64,000 nt of DNA from Desulfovibrio desulfuricans (GCA_015062205.1 SUVB01000027.1:1-64000), one strand, 5' to 3'; shown: positions 6,601 to 16,576, counted from the first letter of the stretch. Translations and numbers: made by a program. The notes: generated by a model not told the origin, from the letters alone.

Positions 6601-7821
6601 TCACCCGTTTTTGTCAAGCGTGAACGCCTGTATGCGGGCACGGGATTTCTTGGCGACGGCAGGTGCTTGCATATCCACATCCGATGTCGGATTTTCATTG
6701 ACAGCCCTTTGCAGCACCTCCCCCATGACGCTTGCCGCACGCCGTAGGCTTGAATCGCAGAGGTGGGCATACCGTTGGGTCATACTGGCATTTCCATGTG
6801 TAAGCAGCTTTTGGATTTCAAACAGACTCACCCCGCTTGTTGCCAGCCGTGAAGCATAGCAGTGCCTCAACCCGTGGTATGGACGAAATCCGTCCGGGAG
6901 AAAGGGACGAACATAGGCAATAAGTTTCTTGACAGCACGGCTTTGGAAATTCACCTCACCAAACACGAGTTCCCCTTTAACAGTCTGAATGCTCTTTAAC
7001 AGTTCTTCGACTGCTGGCGTAAGTGGGATATGTTCTGTCTTATGATTCTTCGCATTTTTTCCCTGTAGGGTAATCTGCTTATTGATAAAATCTATATCTG
7101 ACCACTTGAGATTAAATATGGCAAATCTACGGACACCAGTTAATAGCGCAAATTTCATGCTTGCGGCGAGTCTTTTATCTGAATAGTTGTCAAGGGCAGA
7201 AATAAAATTAGATAATTGTGCATCCGTTAGGTTTTCTGTCACAAGGTTATCCACTCTCGGCATCGGAAAGTATAGTTTGTGCATTGGTGGCTGTTCATTA
7301 TATCCATGCTTTGCCCCCCAAAAAACAATCTGCCTGACAAGGGCAATGCTGCTGTGAATCGTAGATGCGGCTAACCCCTGCTCCTGCATCGTGCCTGTGA
7401 GTTTCTCGATATGATGTGTCCGCAGGTCTTCAATCCTCATGGGCATCAATTCTGACAGATGGTTCTTCGCATGCCCGTCAAAAGTTCCCAATGACCTTCC
7501 TCGAAGGGTTTTCCGATATTCCTGCCACACCCTTTGCAGCGTCGGCGCATTCAGTTCTGCTTCTCGCTTCCTTTTGGCAGACTCCCTGCGTTCTTTCAGG
7601 GTTACAGCCCCTTCGCCTGTAGCTGCTGCTGCCTTCAGGCGTGCAAGTTCGGTCTTGGCCTTAGTGAGGTTCCAGCCGTCGGATGCCCACCCCAAAGCCT
7701 CTTGATGCCTTTTCCCGTCCACACGGTAGCGGATAGTGAAATAGCGGTCGGGCTTGCCCTTGTAGGTTCGCTTTTCATCCTCTCGAACAAGTACCCCCGG
7801 TGCTGCTGTCGTATAACTCAT
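6601..7821 (-). CDS. Tyrosine recombinase/integrase of the element
   Basis: A 406-residue protein from ATG 7821, with AAGGGAG four bases upstream. An N-terminal arm-binding domain (RYFTIRYRVDGKRHQEALGW) and a core-binding domain (TLRGRSLGTFDGHAKNHLSE) precede the catalytic domain with R231 (TGVRRFAIFNLKW), H316-x-x-R319 (YHGLRHCYASRL) and the nucleophile Y351 (TQRYAHL). It is intact and lies 160 bases from the tRNA-derived attachment site, pointing into the element. Tandem 11-bp repeats just upstream are candidate arm sites. It should catalyse insertion at, and with a directionality factor such as AlpA excision from, the tRNA-Arg gene. Confidence 0.93.
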   Translation of the reverse strand: MSYTTAAPGVLVREDEKRTYKGKPDRYFTIRYRVDGKRHQEALGWASDGWNLTKAKTELARLKAAAATGEGAVTLKERRESAKRKREAELNAPTLQRVWQEYRKTLRGRSLGTFDGHAKNHLSELMPMRIEDLRTHHIEKLTGTMQEQGLAASTIHSSIALVRQIVFWGAKHGYNEQPPMHKLYFPMPRVDNLVTENLTDAQLSNFISALDNYSDKRLAASMKFALLTGVRRFAIFNLKWSDIDFINKQITLQGKNAKNHKTEHIPLTPAVEELLKSIQTVKGELVFGEVNFQSRAVKKLIAYVRPFLPDGFRPYHGLRHCYASRLATSGVSLFEIQKLLTHGNASMTQRYAHLCDSSLRRAASVMGEVLQRAVNENPTSDVDMQAPAVAKKSRARIQAFTLDKNG

Positions 7822-7844
7822 CACACTCCCTTCGGATGCCTCAT

Positions 7845-7866
7845 TCTGTCACCCATCTGTCACCCA
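7845..7866. repeat. Tandem 11-bp direct repeat, candidate integrase arm sites
   Basis: TCTGTCACCCA occurs twice in perfect tandem (7845-7855 and 7856-7866), 24 bases upstream of the integrase start codon and about 135 bases from the tRNA-derived attachment site. Spacing and tandem arrangement fit arm-type sites bound by the integrase N-terminal domain. Confidence 0.5.
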
Positions 7867-7983
7867 AAATGATAAGATTCAGGTGGATTTTTGAGGAACC
7901 TTCAGGAATCAAAATATTCATATAACCTATTGAAGTCAAGTAATCTTTTGGACTACTTCGGAACATGGCGGAACAGTGAGGAA

Positions 7984-8069
7984 AACTGCCCGTAAAGAAC
8001 TCCTAAGTTGTAGGCCGCAGGTTTGATTCCTGCCGGGCGTACCAGAATTTCAGGCAATTACGGGCAGTT
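7984..8069. repeat. 12-bp inverted repeat flanking the attachment site
   Basis: AACTGCCCGTAA (7984-7995) and its exact reverse complement TTACGGGCAGTT (8058-8069) bracket the tRNA-Arg 3' fragment. It may define recombinase core binding or have formed by successive insertions at the same tRNA gene. Confidence 0.5.
8000..8044 (+). pseudogene. 3' fragment of tRNA-Arg(CCT), attachment site (att)
   Basis: The sequence from CTCCTAA (anticodon loop with CCT) through a T arm (GCAGG-TTTGATT-CCTGC, 8017-8033), acceptor strand CGGGCGT, discriminator A and CCA (8042-8044) is the 3' half of a tRNA-Arg(CCT). The matching 5' acceptor ACGCCCG and the D arm are absent. This is the usual footprint of a tyrosine-recombinase element in the tRNA 3' half, with crossover in the anticodon loop. 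The intact tRNA gene should lie at the other end of the element, left of the window. Confidence 0.75.
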
Positions 8070-8079
8070 CCGTAAGTGC

Positions 8080-8283
8080 CTATTTCTTTGCCATACCGGC
8101 TTGCCATACCGAGGTCGCCTCAAGGGTGGCTACTGCCGCACGCTTTTGGACGGTCGAAACGTGCTGGTAGTGCTGGTAGACCATCTGCGGCGAGGAATGA
8201 CCGAGCAGCCTTGCCACGGTTCCAACGTCGCATCCGTTGGCAATGAGCTGGCTGGCAAAAGCGTGGCGGAGGAGAAATGGCAT
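8080..8283 (-). pseudogene. C-terminal remnant of a second tyrosine recombinase
   Basis: A 67-residue stretch matches the end of a phage-type integrase: FLLRHAFASQLIANGCDVG, VARLLGHSSPQMVYQHYQHV with the nucleophilic tyrosine, ending SVWQAGMAKK. The upstream arm, core and first catalytic arginine are missing, and the box-II histidine position reads Phe-Leu-Leu-Arg. It points the same way as the intact integrase and lies just outside the attachment fragment, so it is a relic of an earlier insertion at the same tRNA. Confidence 0.75.
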
Positions 8284-8332
8284 TGCCACCCCGCATCGGT
8301 CTGGTCTACTCTGCGTTGTGGGAGGAACTGCC

Positions 8333-8608
8333 ATGACCAAGACTGAACTCGTCAAACTTGTTGCCGCGAAGTCCGGCCTCACGGACAGCAAGGCTGCCGC
8401 CTGTATTTCAGCGATGCTCAGCACTATCACGTCGGAGTTGGACGCTGGAAATGATGTGCCGCTGCCCGGCCTCGGCAAGCTGGTGGTCAAGGAACGCGCT
8501 GCGCGGCAGGGGCGCAATCCGCGCACGGGGAAGGAACTGACCATACCGGCCTGCAAGATTGTGAGCCTGCGTACTTGTAAAGAATTCAAAGAAAACCTGA
8601 ACGGTTGA
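8333..8608 (+). CDS. HU-family DNA-binding protein
   Basis: A 91-residue protein, ATG 8333 chosen for the GGAGGA six bases upstream. It has the HU/IHF layout: MTKTELVKLVAAKSGLTDSK helices, then GNDVPLPGLGKLVVKERAAR and the arm motif GRNPRTGKELTIPA, ending KIVSLRTCKEFKENLNG. HU dimers bend and compact DNA. Its place in the scar next to a dead integrase suggests an accessory (phage or element) copy rather than the main chromosomal HU. Confidence 0.9.
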   Translation: MTKTELVKLVAAKSGLTDSKAAACISAMLSTITSELDAGNDVPLPGLGKLVVKERAARQGRNPRTGKELTIPACKIVSLRTCKEFKENLNG

Positions 8609-8625
8609 ACGTTGAAGGAAGCCCC

Positions 8626-8949
8626 ATGCAATACGTGATGTCAGTACCTTGGCAGCTCGCTCAGCGCAAAAACGGCTACCATAGCGTCAAATATCGCAAG
8701 TCAGACGAAGAATGGGAACTGACGCCGGAAATCATGCGCTATTACCAAGATACGCAAAGCGTTCACTTCTTTACTTACGCAATACGAAAAGGCGAATGGG
8801 CTGAATGGATTTTTCCAAAGAACAAAGTCTACTCGTCAGCCATCTTGAACGGGCTCAAAGCGGTACTCGGAAGCATAAAGCTGCCGTCAGGCGTCATCAT
8901 TCCCGGCGACATAGAGGCCAAACTTGTATTGGCCTCTCTAGGCGGGTGA
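8626..8949 (+). CDS. Hypothetical protein
   Basis: A 107-residue protein from ATG 8626 with AAGGAA five bases upstream, starting 17 bases after the HU gene on the same strand and probably cotranscribed. It is rich in aromatic residues (KNGYHSVKYRKSDEEWELTP, YAIRKGEWAEWIFPKNKVYS) and ends with a short GVIIPGDIEAKLVLASLGG tail. No family recognised, no signal peptide or membrane segment seen. Confidence 0.6.
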   Translation: MQYVMSVPWQLAQRKNGYHSVKYRKSDEEWELTPEIMRYYQDTQSVHFFTYAIRKGEWAEWIFPKNKVYSSAILNGLKAVLGSIKLPSGVIIPGDIEAKLVLASLGG

Positions 8950-9128
8950 CGGAGGGCGGTTCGTGGAGTCCAAGTCGAAATTTTGACATTTTCTAGAGTT
9001 TGGCACTGAGCTTGCTATGTGGAAAGCTGGGTATGCTTCCCCAAAATGCCAGCTGTGCAACGACCACCAAAGCTGTATTGCCGAGGTGGTCATTCCATTC
9101 TACTGACCGCGCATGTATCTTCCGTTGG

Positions 9129-9401
9129 CTACACGAATTTTCTTCGCTGCAACCAGCTACGAAGTAACTCGGTATCATGGGCACATAGCGCGTGCCGGGC
9201 CGCATCCACATGCAGGCCGGAGAGCATGTTCTGCATGGCCTGCGAAAAGTTGGGGAACTTGTCCAGGTTGTAGCGGCGCTGAACGTGGGGGCCACCTCGC
9301 TCCCGGTGAACTTGTTCCAGCAGATGAGCGGCATCACTCGTTTCCTGTGCGCGGGAACCTGCGGTAGAAGCCCCCGCGCGGTTGGGGGGTGCGGGAGGTT
9401 C
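9129..9401 (-). pseudogene. Decayed reading frame in the accessory scar (remnant)
   Basis: An open stretch of about 90 codons without a plausible start codon, bounded upstream by TAG at 9402-9404. Its end reads like real protein (YNLDKFPNFSQAMQNMLSGL, then HVDAARHALCAHDTELLRSW, LQRRKFV stop). A neighbouring minus frame also looks partly protein-like, so a frameshift is possible. With the next remnant it fills the gap between the 107-residue protein gene and groES. Family unknown; a phage-derived gene is possible. Confidence 0.3.
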
Positions 9402-9427
9402 CTACGCCCCCGGCTTTGGTTCCGTTA

Positions 9428-9740
9428 TCAGGCGGCCTGCGGCAGTTCCGCGCCCTGCCGGGCCGCCATGTCTTCCAGCTGCCGGACAAGCGCTAGGGCG
9501 CGGGCCTTATCCATGCGCGCCCAATTTCCCGGCAGGGGGGGGCCATCCACCACTTCAGGCTGCGGCAGCCGTGCGCCCGCGCCGTGCCGCCGTCCGTAAC
9601 CGCCAGCGCCCGGCAGACGCCGGGGATGTAGGTAGAGGGCCGCAGGATGCCCAGCGGGCCTGCATCGTTCCATGCCTGCCCCAATGTCCCTTGAAATCGG
9701 CCCACATTTGCGGCAGACCGCGCGCTACCTTTTTACCCAT
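9428..9740 (-). pseudogene. Frameshifted small gene remnant with a C8 tract
   Basis: Three minus-strand frames join into one sensible ~104-residue protein: MGKKVARGLPQMWADFKG, then LGQAWNDAGPLGILRPSTYI with PGVCRALAVTDGG, then PLPGNWARMDKARALALVRQ and LEDMAARQGAELPQAA. The last shift falls at a run of eight C residues on the coding strand (G run on plus near 9535-9542); the first is near AAGGGACA. Homopolymer slippage, a sequencing error or true decay could explain it. Product unknown. Confidence 0.35.
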
Positions 9741-10054
9741 TTTCCCCCTTAGTCTACGCACAAATGGACGTCCACGCCCGGCCACGCTCTCCCGCACACG
9801 CGGCGCAACGGCCAGTATCTTTATAACATGCTAAAATAATTATTTTTATTATTTTTTCTGAAAAAAAATAAAAAAAATCAGCGCACCCCCTTTTCAACCG
9901 GCAAGGGCGTCTTATTTATATGTCCGGTGCGGGTCATGGCGGCTGCGGCATCCGCGTCGCGGCCCGTTACGCGCAATTCCCAGCGCAGCCGCAACAACGG
10001 CCGTCGCTGTGTCCCCAAGGACAATAATTATCTTTTTTGGGAGGATTTGACGTC
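9741..10054. other. Region upstream of groES with an A+T tract
   Basis: No gene is seen. A strongly A+T-rich stretch (about 9827-9880, runs of A and T) is followed by moderately GC-rich leader. I see neither a CIRCE inverted repeat nor a clear sigma-32 promoter; TTTTCA near 9893 with TTATTTAT about 17 bases on is a weak candidate. The promoter of groESL must lie here. Confidence 0.35.
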
Positions 10055-12030
<1,976 letters not shown>

Positions 12031-12059
12031 GCCTGAACACGCCATACCGACACGCAGAA

Positions 12060-12087
12060 GGCCCCCGCTCCGGCGGGGGCCTTTTTT
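12060..12087 (+). terminator. Intrinsic terminator of groESL
   Basis: A 9-bp G+C stem (GGCCCCCGC / GCGGGGGCC, loop TCCG) followed by six T residues, 30 bases after the groEL stop. Confidence 0.95.
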
Positions 12088-12274
12088 GTATGTATCCCCC
12101 CGCGCCAGGCGCGGAATTCCGTATTGTGCTTGCACCCGGAGCAGACGCAGTAACAACACTTGTGGCGCAAGGTCCCGGTTCCTTGCCCCTCAACGAAGGA
12201 AGAGGATATGCTGTCGATGCGCGCCTGACGCCCCAATGCAGACGCGTTTGACCTGCGACCGTCCCGCGCCGGCG

Positions 12275-12303
12275 TTGACATCCGCTCTTGTCTGACGTAT
12301 CTA
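12275..12303 (+). promoter_or_regulatory. Sigma-70-type promoter of the DUF177-rpmF-plsX-fab operon
   Basis: TTGACA (12275-12280) and TATCTA (12298-12303) are separated by 17 bases and lie just upstream of the first gene at 12325. This is one of the best promoter matches in the window. Confidence 0.75.
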
Positions 12304-12324
12304 ATCTGACTTTCGAGGTGTCAC

Positions 12325-12894
12325 ATGCAGAAGTACCGCGTATCGCTCAACGATCTGCCTCCCGAGGGGCAGGAATTCGTCGTGGACGAACCTGCCGTCT
12401 GGCAGGCTCCCCTGCGGGAATTCCATATGGACTGCCGCGTCGTCGAGCCCTTGCGCGCCCGCATCGCGGTGCTGCCCGTCGACAACGGCTGGCTTGTGCG
12501 CGGCACGCTGACGGGGGCGGTCGTTGTGCCGTGCTGCCGTTGCGCGGAAGACGCCCTTGTGCCCTTCAACACGCGCTTTGAAGACTTCGAGGCCCCTTCC
12601 GGGCAGGACGAAGGCGATGCGGAGGCCGCCGGGCACGACGATGTTGTTCCCCCGGATGAGACCGACAACGAGCATATTGTCTATGACGGCAACGTGCCCC
12701 TGCTCGATCTGGCCGCCGTCTGCTGGGAGGAATTTGTCCTGGCGCTGCCCTCGACGCCCCTGTGCCGTGAGGACTGCAAGGGCCTGTGCGCCGGATGCGG
12801 CGCAAACCTCAATGAAGGTCTGTGCACCTGCCCGGCGGACGAGGGCGACCCCCGCATGGCGGCCTTGCGCGGGCTCATTCTGCACAAAAACTAG
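12325..12894 (+). CDS. yceD: DUF177 (YceD-like) protein
   Basis: A 189-residue cytoplasmic protein. It has the DUF177 pattern: an N-terminal half with VRGTLTGAVVVPCCRCAEDA, an acidic linker, then VPLLDLAAVCWEEFVLALPS and the C-terminal metal-binding-like CREDCKGLCAGCGANLNEGL with CTCP. GAGGTG precedes the ATG. The gene almost always lies directly before rpmF, as here. In plants and E. coli the family is linked to 23S rRNA or large-subunit assembly; the exact biochemical role is not settled. Confidence 0.9.
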   Translation: MQKYRVSLNDLPPEGQEFVVDEPAVWQAPLREFHMDCRVVEPLRARIAVLPVDNGWLVRGTLTGAVVVPCCRCAEDALVPFNTRFEDFEAPSGQDEGDAEAAGHDDVVPPDETDNEHIVYDGNVPLLDLAAVCWEEFVLALPSTPLCREDCKGLCAGCGANLNEGLCTCPADEGDPRMAALRGLILHKN

Positions 12895-13000
12895 ACAATC
12901 ACAGATTTTTTTACTAAGCAGTAGTGCTTGCGGGTCGGCTGACGCCTCTGCCCGCACAGTCTGCACACGCCCTGCCGCACAGCGGCAAAGGAGAAGCATC

Positions 13001-13186
13001 ATGGCCGTTCAGCAAAACAAGAAATCCCGTTCCCGCAAGGGCATGCGCCGCTCCCATGATCGCGTGGCCGTGCCTGCCGTCATTTACTGCTCCTGCGGCG
13101 AGCCCACGGTTCCCCACAGCGTCTGCCCCAATTGCGGCACGTACAAGGGCCGTCAGGTGGTCGCCAAGGGCGCCGGCAACGAATAA
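13001..13186 (+). CDS. rpmF: 50S ribosomal protein L32
   Basis: A 61-residue protein starting MAVQQNKKSRSRKGMRRSHD with a four-cysteine zinc ribbon (YCSCGEPTVPHSVCPNCGTY). Length and zinc motif are normal for L32. AAAGGAGAAG precedes the ATG. Its TAA overlaps the plsX start (TAATG), the classical rpmF-plsX linkage of ribosome and lipid synthesis. Confidence 0.98.
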   Translation: MAVQQNKKSRSRKGMRRSHDRVAVPAVIYCSCGEPTVPHSVCPNCGTYKGRQVVAKGAGNE

Positions 13187-14220
13187 TGAACGAGCGCCCC
13201 ATCATCGCCGTGGACGCCATGGGGGGGGATTTCGGCCCCTCCGTGGTGGTACCGGGCGCCATTGACGCCGCAAAGCGCTACGACCTGCACGTCCAGCTTG
13301 TGGGCGACACGCCCAAGCTGGAGGCCGAGCTGGAAAAGCTCGACCTTGACGGCGTGCATTATGCCGTGGTGCAGGCCGATGATGTGGTGCACATGAATGA
13401 AAAACCCTCGGATATTCTACGCCGCAAGAAAAACGCCTCCATTCAGGTGGCCTGCCGTCAGGTCAAGGACGGCGCGGCCGACGCCGTGGTCAGCGCGGGA
13501 CATTCCGGCGCTTCCGTGGCCTGCGGCATGTTCATCATGGGGCGTCTGCCCGGCGTGGAGCGCCCCGCCCTTGCCGCTCTGCTGCCCACGGAAAAAAATC
13601 CCGTGGTCGTGCTGGACTGCGGCGCCAATGTGGACTGCCGCCCCTACCACCTCTTCCAGTTCGGCCTCATGGGCGACGCCTTCGCCCGCGATCTGCTGGG
13701 GTATGCCTCGCCGCGCGTGAGCATCCTGAGCATCGGAGAGGAGGAAGGCAAGGGCAACAGCCAGGTGAAAGAAGCCTACGACCTGCTGAAAATGGCGCAA
13801 AATCTCAATTTCGCGGGCAATGCCGAGGGGCGCGACATTTTTTCCGGCGATGTGGATGTGGTCGTCTGCGACGGTTTTGTGGGCAATGTGGTGGTTAAGA
13901 TGAGCGAAGGCCTCGCCGCCTCGCTGGTGCGCATGCTCAAACGCGTGTTCACCTCGGGCTTGCTGCCCGCCGTTGGCGGCATGCTGGCCAAGAGCGCCTT
14001 CAGGCGTTTTGCCGCCACCATTGACTACGCCGAGTACGGAGGCGCGCCTCTGCTGGGGCTGCAAGGCCTTTCCATCGTCTGTCACGGCCGTTCCAGCGCC
14101 AAGGCCATGACCAACGCCATCAAGATGTGCGGCGCCTTTGTGCGCAAGGGCACCAATGCCCGCCTTGCTGAAACCATCCTCGCCAACGAGGAGCTTACCC
14201 GCTTTTCGCGCGCCATTTAA
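13186..14220 (+). CDS. plsX: Phosphate acyltransferase PlsX
   Basis: A 344-residue enzyme that makes acyl-phosphate from acyl-ACP for phosphatidate synthesis at the inner face of the membrane. It begins MNERPIIAVDAMGGDFGPSV (the family signature) and contains AVVSAGHSGASVACGMFI and SILSIGEEEGKGNSQVKEAY. The ATG overlaps the rpmF stop by one base, so translation is probably coupled; longer frames lack the signature start. It is followed by fabH after 16 bases. Confidence 0.98.
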   Translation: MNERPIIAVDAMGGDFGPSVVVPGAIDAAKRYDLHVQLVGDTPKLEAELEKLDLDGVHYAVVQADDVVHMNEKPSDILRRKKNASIQVACRQVKDGAADAVVSAGHSGASVACGMFIMGRLPGVERPALAALLPTEKNPVVVLDCGANVDCRPYHLFQFGLMGDAFARDLLGYASPRVSILSIGEEEGKGNSQVKEAYDLLKMAQNLNFAGNAEGRDIFSGDVDVVVCDGFVGNVVVKMSEGLAASLVRMLKRVFTSGLLPAVGGMLAKSAFRRFAATIDYAEYGGAPLLGLQGLSIVCHGRSSAKAMTNAIKMCGAFVRKGTNARLAETILANEELTRFSRAI

Positions 14221-14236
14221 CCCTGACGGTATTTCT

Positions 14237-15226
14237 ATGATGCATCCATCGTGTCATCTGCTCTCCCTGAGCGCCTATGTGCCGGATACGGTGCTGACGA
14301 ACGACGATCTGGCCAAGGTTGTGGACACCAACGACGAATGGATTGTCAGCCGTACGGGCATACGGCAGCGCCATAAACTGGCGGATGCCGACAACGCCTC
14401 CGATCTCGGGCTCAGGGCGGCCCGGGAGGCCCTGCGCGAGGCGCGGCTGGACGCCGCGGCGCTTACCCACGTCATCGCGGCCACCTGCACGCCTGACGCG
14501 CTTTCCCCTTCCGTGGCCTGCATCATTGCCGGACAACTCGGCGCGAGCGGCGTTATGGCCTTTGACTTCGGCGCGGCCTGCTCCGGCTTTCTGTACGGTC
14601 TTTCCCTCTGCCGGGCGCTGCTGCTGCAGGAACCCGAAGCGAAAATTCTCTTTGTCTGCACGGAGGCCCTCACCCGCCGCATCAACTGGGCTGACCGCTC
14701 CACCTGCGTGCTTTTCGGCGACGCGGCCACGGCCTGCATCGTCACCAGCACGGCGGAAAGCGCGCTGGCCGGGCTTGACGACGTGGTCTGCCACAGCGAC
14801 GGCGCGCAGCGCGGGCTCATCCATGTGGGCGGCGGCACCGGCTGCGCATACGGCATGGGCGATCCTGTGGACGATAGTTTTTTCATAACCATGCAGGGGC
14901 GCGAAACCTACAAGCACGCCGTGCGCAACATGGTGCATGTCTGCGAGGAGGTGCTGGCCCGCAACAACATGGGAACGGCTGATGTGGACCTGCTTGTGCC
15001 GCATCAGGCCAACATGCGCATCATCGAAGCTGTGGGGGGGCGTCTGGAGATTGCGGGCGACAGGGTGTTTACCAACGTCGCAAAATACGGCAACACCTCT
15101 TCCGCCTCCATTCCGCTGGCTCTGGTCGAGGCCCGGGCCGAGGGGCGCATCCGTCCCGGCGCCCGCGTGCTGACCACGGCCTTCGGCGCGGGCCTGACCT
15201 GGGGCGCGGCTCTGTTGCATTTTTAG
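14237..15226 (+). CDS. fabH: 3-oxoacyl-ACP synthase III (KASIII)
   Basis: A 329-residue condensing enzyme that starts fatty-acid synthesis by joining acetyl-CoA and malonyl-ACP. The catalytic triad is present: C115 in FGAACSGFLYG, H256 in VPHQANMR and N286 in YGNTSSASIP. The start ATG 14237 (ATG 14240 also possible) gives the family N-terminus (SLSAYVPDTVLTNDDLAKVV, DTNDEWI). Third in the operon; a strong hairpin with T-run separates it from fabG. Confidence 0.98.
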   Translation: MMHPSCHLLSLSAYVPDTVLTNDDLAKVVDTNDEWIVSRTGIRQRHKLADADNASDLGLRAAREALREARLDAAALTHVIAATCTPDALSPSVACIIAGQLGASGVMAFDFGAACSGFLYGLSLCRALLLQEPEAKILFVCTEALTRRINWADRSTCVLFGDAATACIVTSTAESALAGLDDVVCHSDGAQRGLIHVGGGTGCAYGMGDPVDDSFFITMQGRETYKHAVRNMVHVCEEVLARNNMGTADVDLLVPHQANMRIIEAVGGRLEIAGDRVFTNVAKYGNTSSASIPLALVEARAEGRIRPGARVLTTAFGAGLTWGAALLHF

Positions 15227-15405
15227 GCTGCAAGAAGCGGCGATTCGCCTGCAGGCTGCCGCCGGATGCAGGCCGCGGCGGTTCCGGCCCGATTGCGTTT
15301 GCCCGCACCGCCGCCGCGAGGCCCGGTGCCGGATGCCGCGCAGTTCCGTGAACGCGCAGCAACAGTTGCCGCCGAGGCCGACGCAAGGTATATTGACCGG
15401 GCCGG

Positions 15406-15455
15406 CAATGCCTTGCCGCCTCCGCGCTGCGGAGCGCCGCGGCGGCATTGTTTTT
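15406..15455 (+). terminator. Intrinsic terminator or attenuator between fabH and fabG
   Basis: CAATGCC (15406-15412) pairs with GGCATTG (15444-15450), enclosing GCCGC/GCGGC and an inner CTCCGC-GCT-GCGGAG hairpin, followed by TTTTT (15451-15455). It ends 30 bases before the fabG start. The rest of the 258-base fabH-fabG gap is GC-rich with nothing else recognised. Confidence 0.7.
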
Positions 15456-15484
15456 CCATGACGACGCACATAAAGGCAGACAGC

Positions 15485-16249
15485 ATGAGCACAGAACAGA
15501 ACACACCTGATGCCGGGCAGGCTACGGCCGTGGTCACGGGCGGTTCGCGCGGCATCGGCAGGGCCATTGCCCGCACCCTAGCCCGCGACGGCTTTCAGAT
15601 TTTTCTCACCTATGTCAGCCGCGAGGACGAGGCCGCCAAGGTTGTGGAGGAAATCCGTGCGGCAGGCGGCAAGGCATGGGCCTTTCCCCTCAACGTGAGC
15701 GACAGCGGAGCGGTGACCGACTTTTTTGCAGACAACGTCAAGGACAAGGTCAATCTTGCGGTGCTGGTGAACAATGCCGGCATCACCAAGGACGGTTTTC
15801 TTGTGCGCATGAAAGACGAGGACTTTGACAGGATCATCGCCGTCAACCTGCGCGGGGCCTTCGTGTGCACACGCGAGGCCGCCAAAATCATGAGCAAGGC
15901 CCGCAAGGGCCGCATCATCAATATTTCTTCCGTGGTGGGGCAGTCAGGCAATGCCGGCCAGGTCAACTACGCGTCGGCCAAGGCCGCCCTGCTGGGTCTC
16001 ACCAAGTCCTGCGCCAAGGAGTTGGCAGCCCGCCAGATCACGGTCAACGCCGTGGCGCCGGGCTTCATCGAAACGGACATGACCGCCTCTCTCACGGAAG
16101 ACGTGCGCGCGAGTTATACGCAAAGCATTCCCCTCAAGCGCATGGGCACGGCCGAAGACATCGCCGAAGCCGTGGCTTTTCTTGCCTCGGACAGGGCGAG
16201 TTACATCACGGGGCAAGTGCTGGGGGTCAACGGGGGCATGTATTGCTGA
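15485..16249 (+). CDS. fabG: 3-oxoacyl-ACP reductase
   Basis: A 254-residue short-chain dehydrogenase reducing beta-ketoacyl-ACP with NADPH. It has the cofactor motif TGGSRGIGRAIA, NNAG (LVNNAGITKDGF), catalytic serine in NISSVVGQSG and Y-x-x-x-K in NYASAKAALLGL, and ends ITGQVLGVNGGMYC as FabG does. ATG 15485 has AAGG nine bases upstream; an upstream ATG at 15459 adds ten unlikely residues. It lies between fabH and acpP. Confidence 0.97.
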   Translation: MSTEQNTPDAGQATAVVTGGSRGIGRAIARTLARDGFQIFLTYVSREDEAAKVVEEIRAAGGKAWAFPLNVSDSGAVTDFFADNVKDKVNLAVLVNNAGITKDGFLVRMKDEDFDRIIAVNLRGAFVCTREAAKIMSKARKGRIINISSVVGQSGNAGQVNYASAKAALLGLTKSCAKELAARQITVNAVAPGFIETDMTASLTEDVRASYTQSIPLKRMGTAEDIAEAVAFLASDRASYITGQVLGVNGGMYC

Positions 16250-16342
16250 CCCGCCGACGGCGAGCGGCCCTATGCCGCCGCTGAACGCCGCAGGCCCGCA
16301 GTTCAAGATAACGCGGATCAACTCATATTCTGGAGGATAACC

Positions 16343-16576
16343 ATGTCTGACGTTGCTGAAAAGGTAAAAAAGATCATTGTTGATCAGCTTGGCGTGAGCG
16401 CCGATGAAGTGAAGCCCGAGGCCTCCTTTGTGGAAGATCTGGGCGCGGACTCCCTTGATCTGACCGAACTGATCATGGCCATGGAAGAGGAATTCGACAT
16501 CGAAATCGCCGATGACGACGCCCAGAAGATCCTGAAGGTGCAGGACGCCGTCAACTATATTGAAAACAAGCAATAG
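16343..16576 (+). CDS. acpP: Acyl carrier protein
   Basis: A 77-residue acidic protein that carries growing acyl chains on phosphopantetheine. The attachment serine is in the [13 protein letters not shown] motif (GADSLDLT). TGGAGGATAACC precedes the ATG. A G/C-rich hairpin (about 16599-16626) without a T-run separates it from fabF and may set relative mRNA levels. Confidence 0.98.
   Translation: MSDVAEKVKKIIVDQLGVSADEVKPEASFVEDLGADSLDLTELIMAMEEEFDIEIADDDAQKILKVQDAVNYIENKQ

Noticed and set aside
9741-10054. CIRCE element upstream of groES
   Set aside because: No TTAGCACTC/GAGTGCTAA inverted repeat is present.
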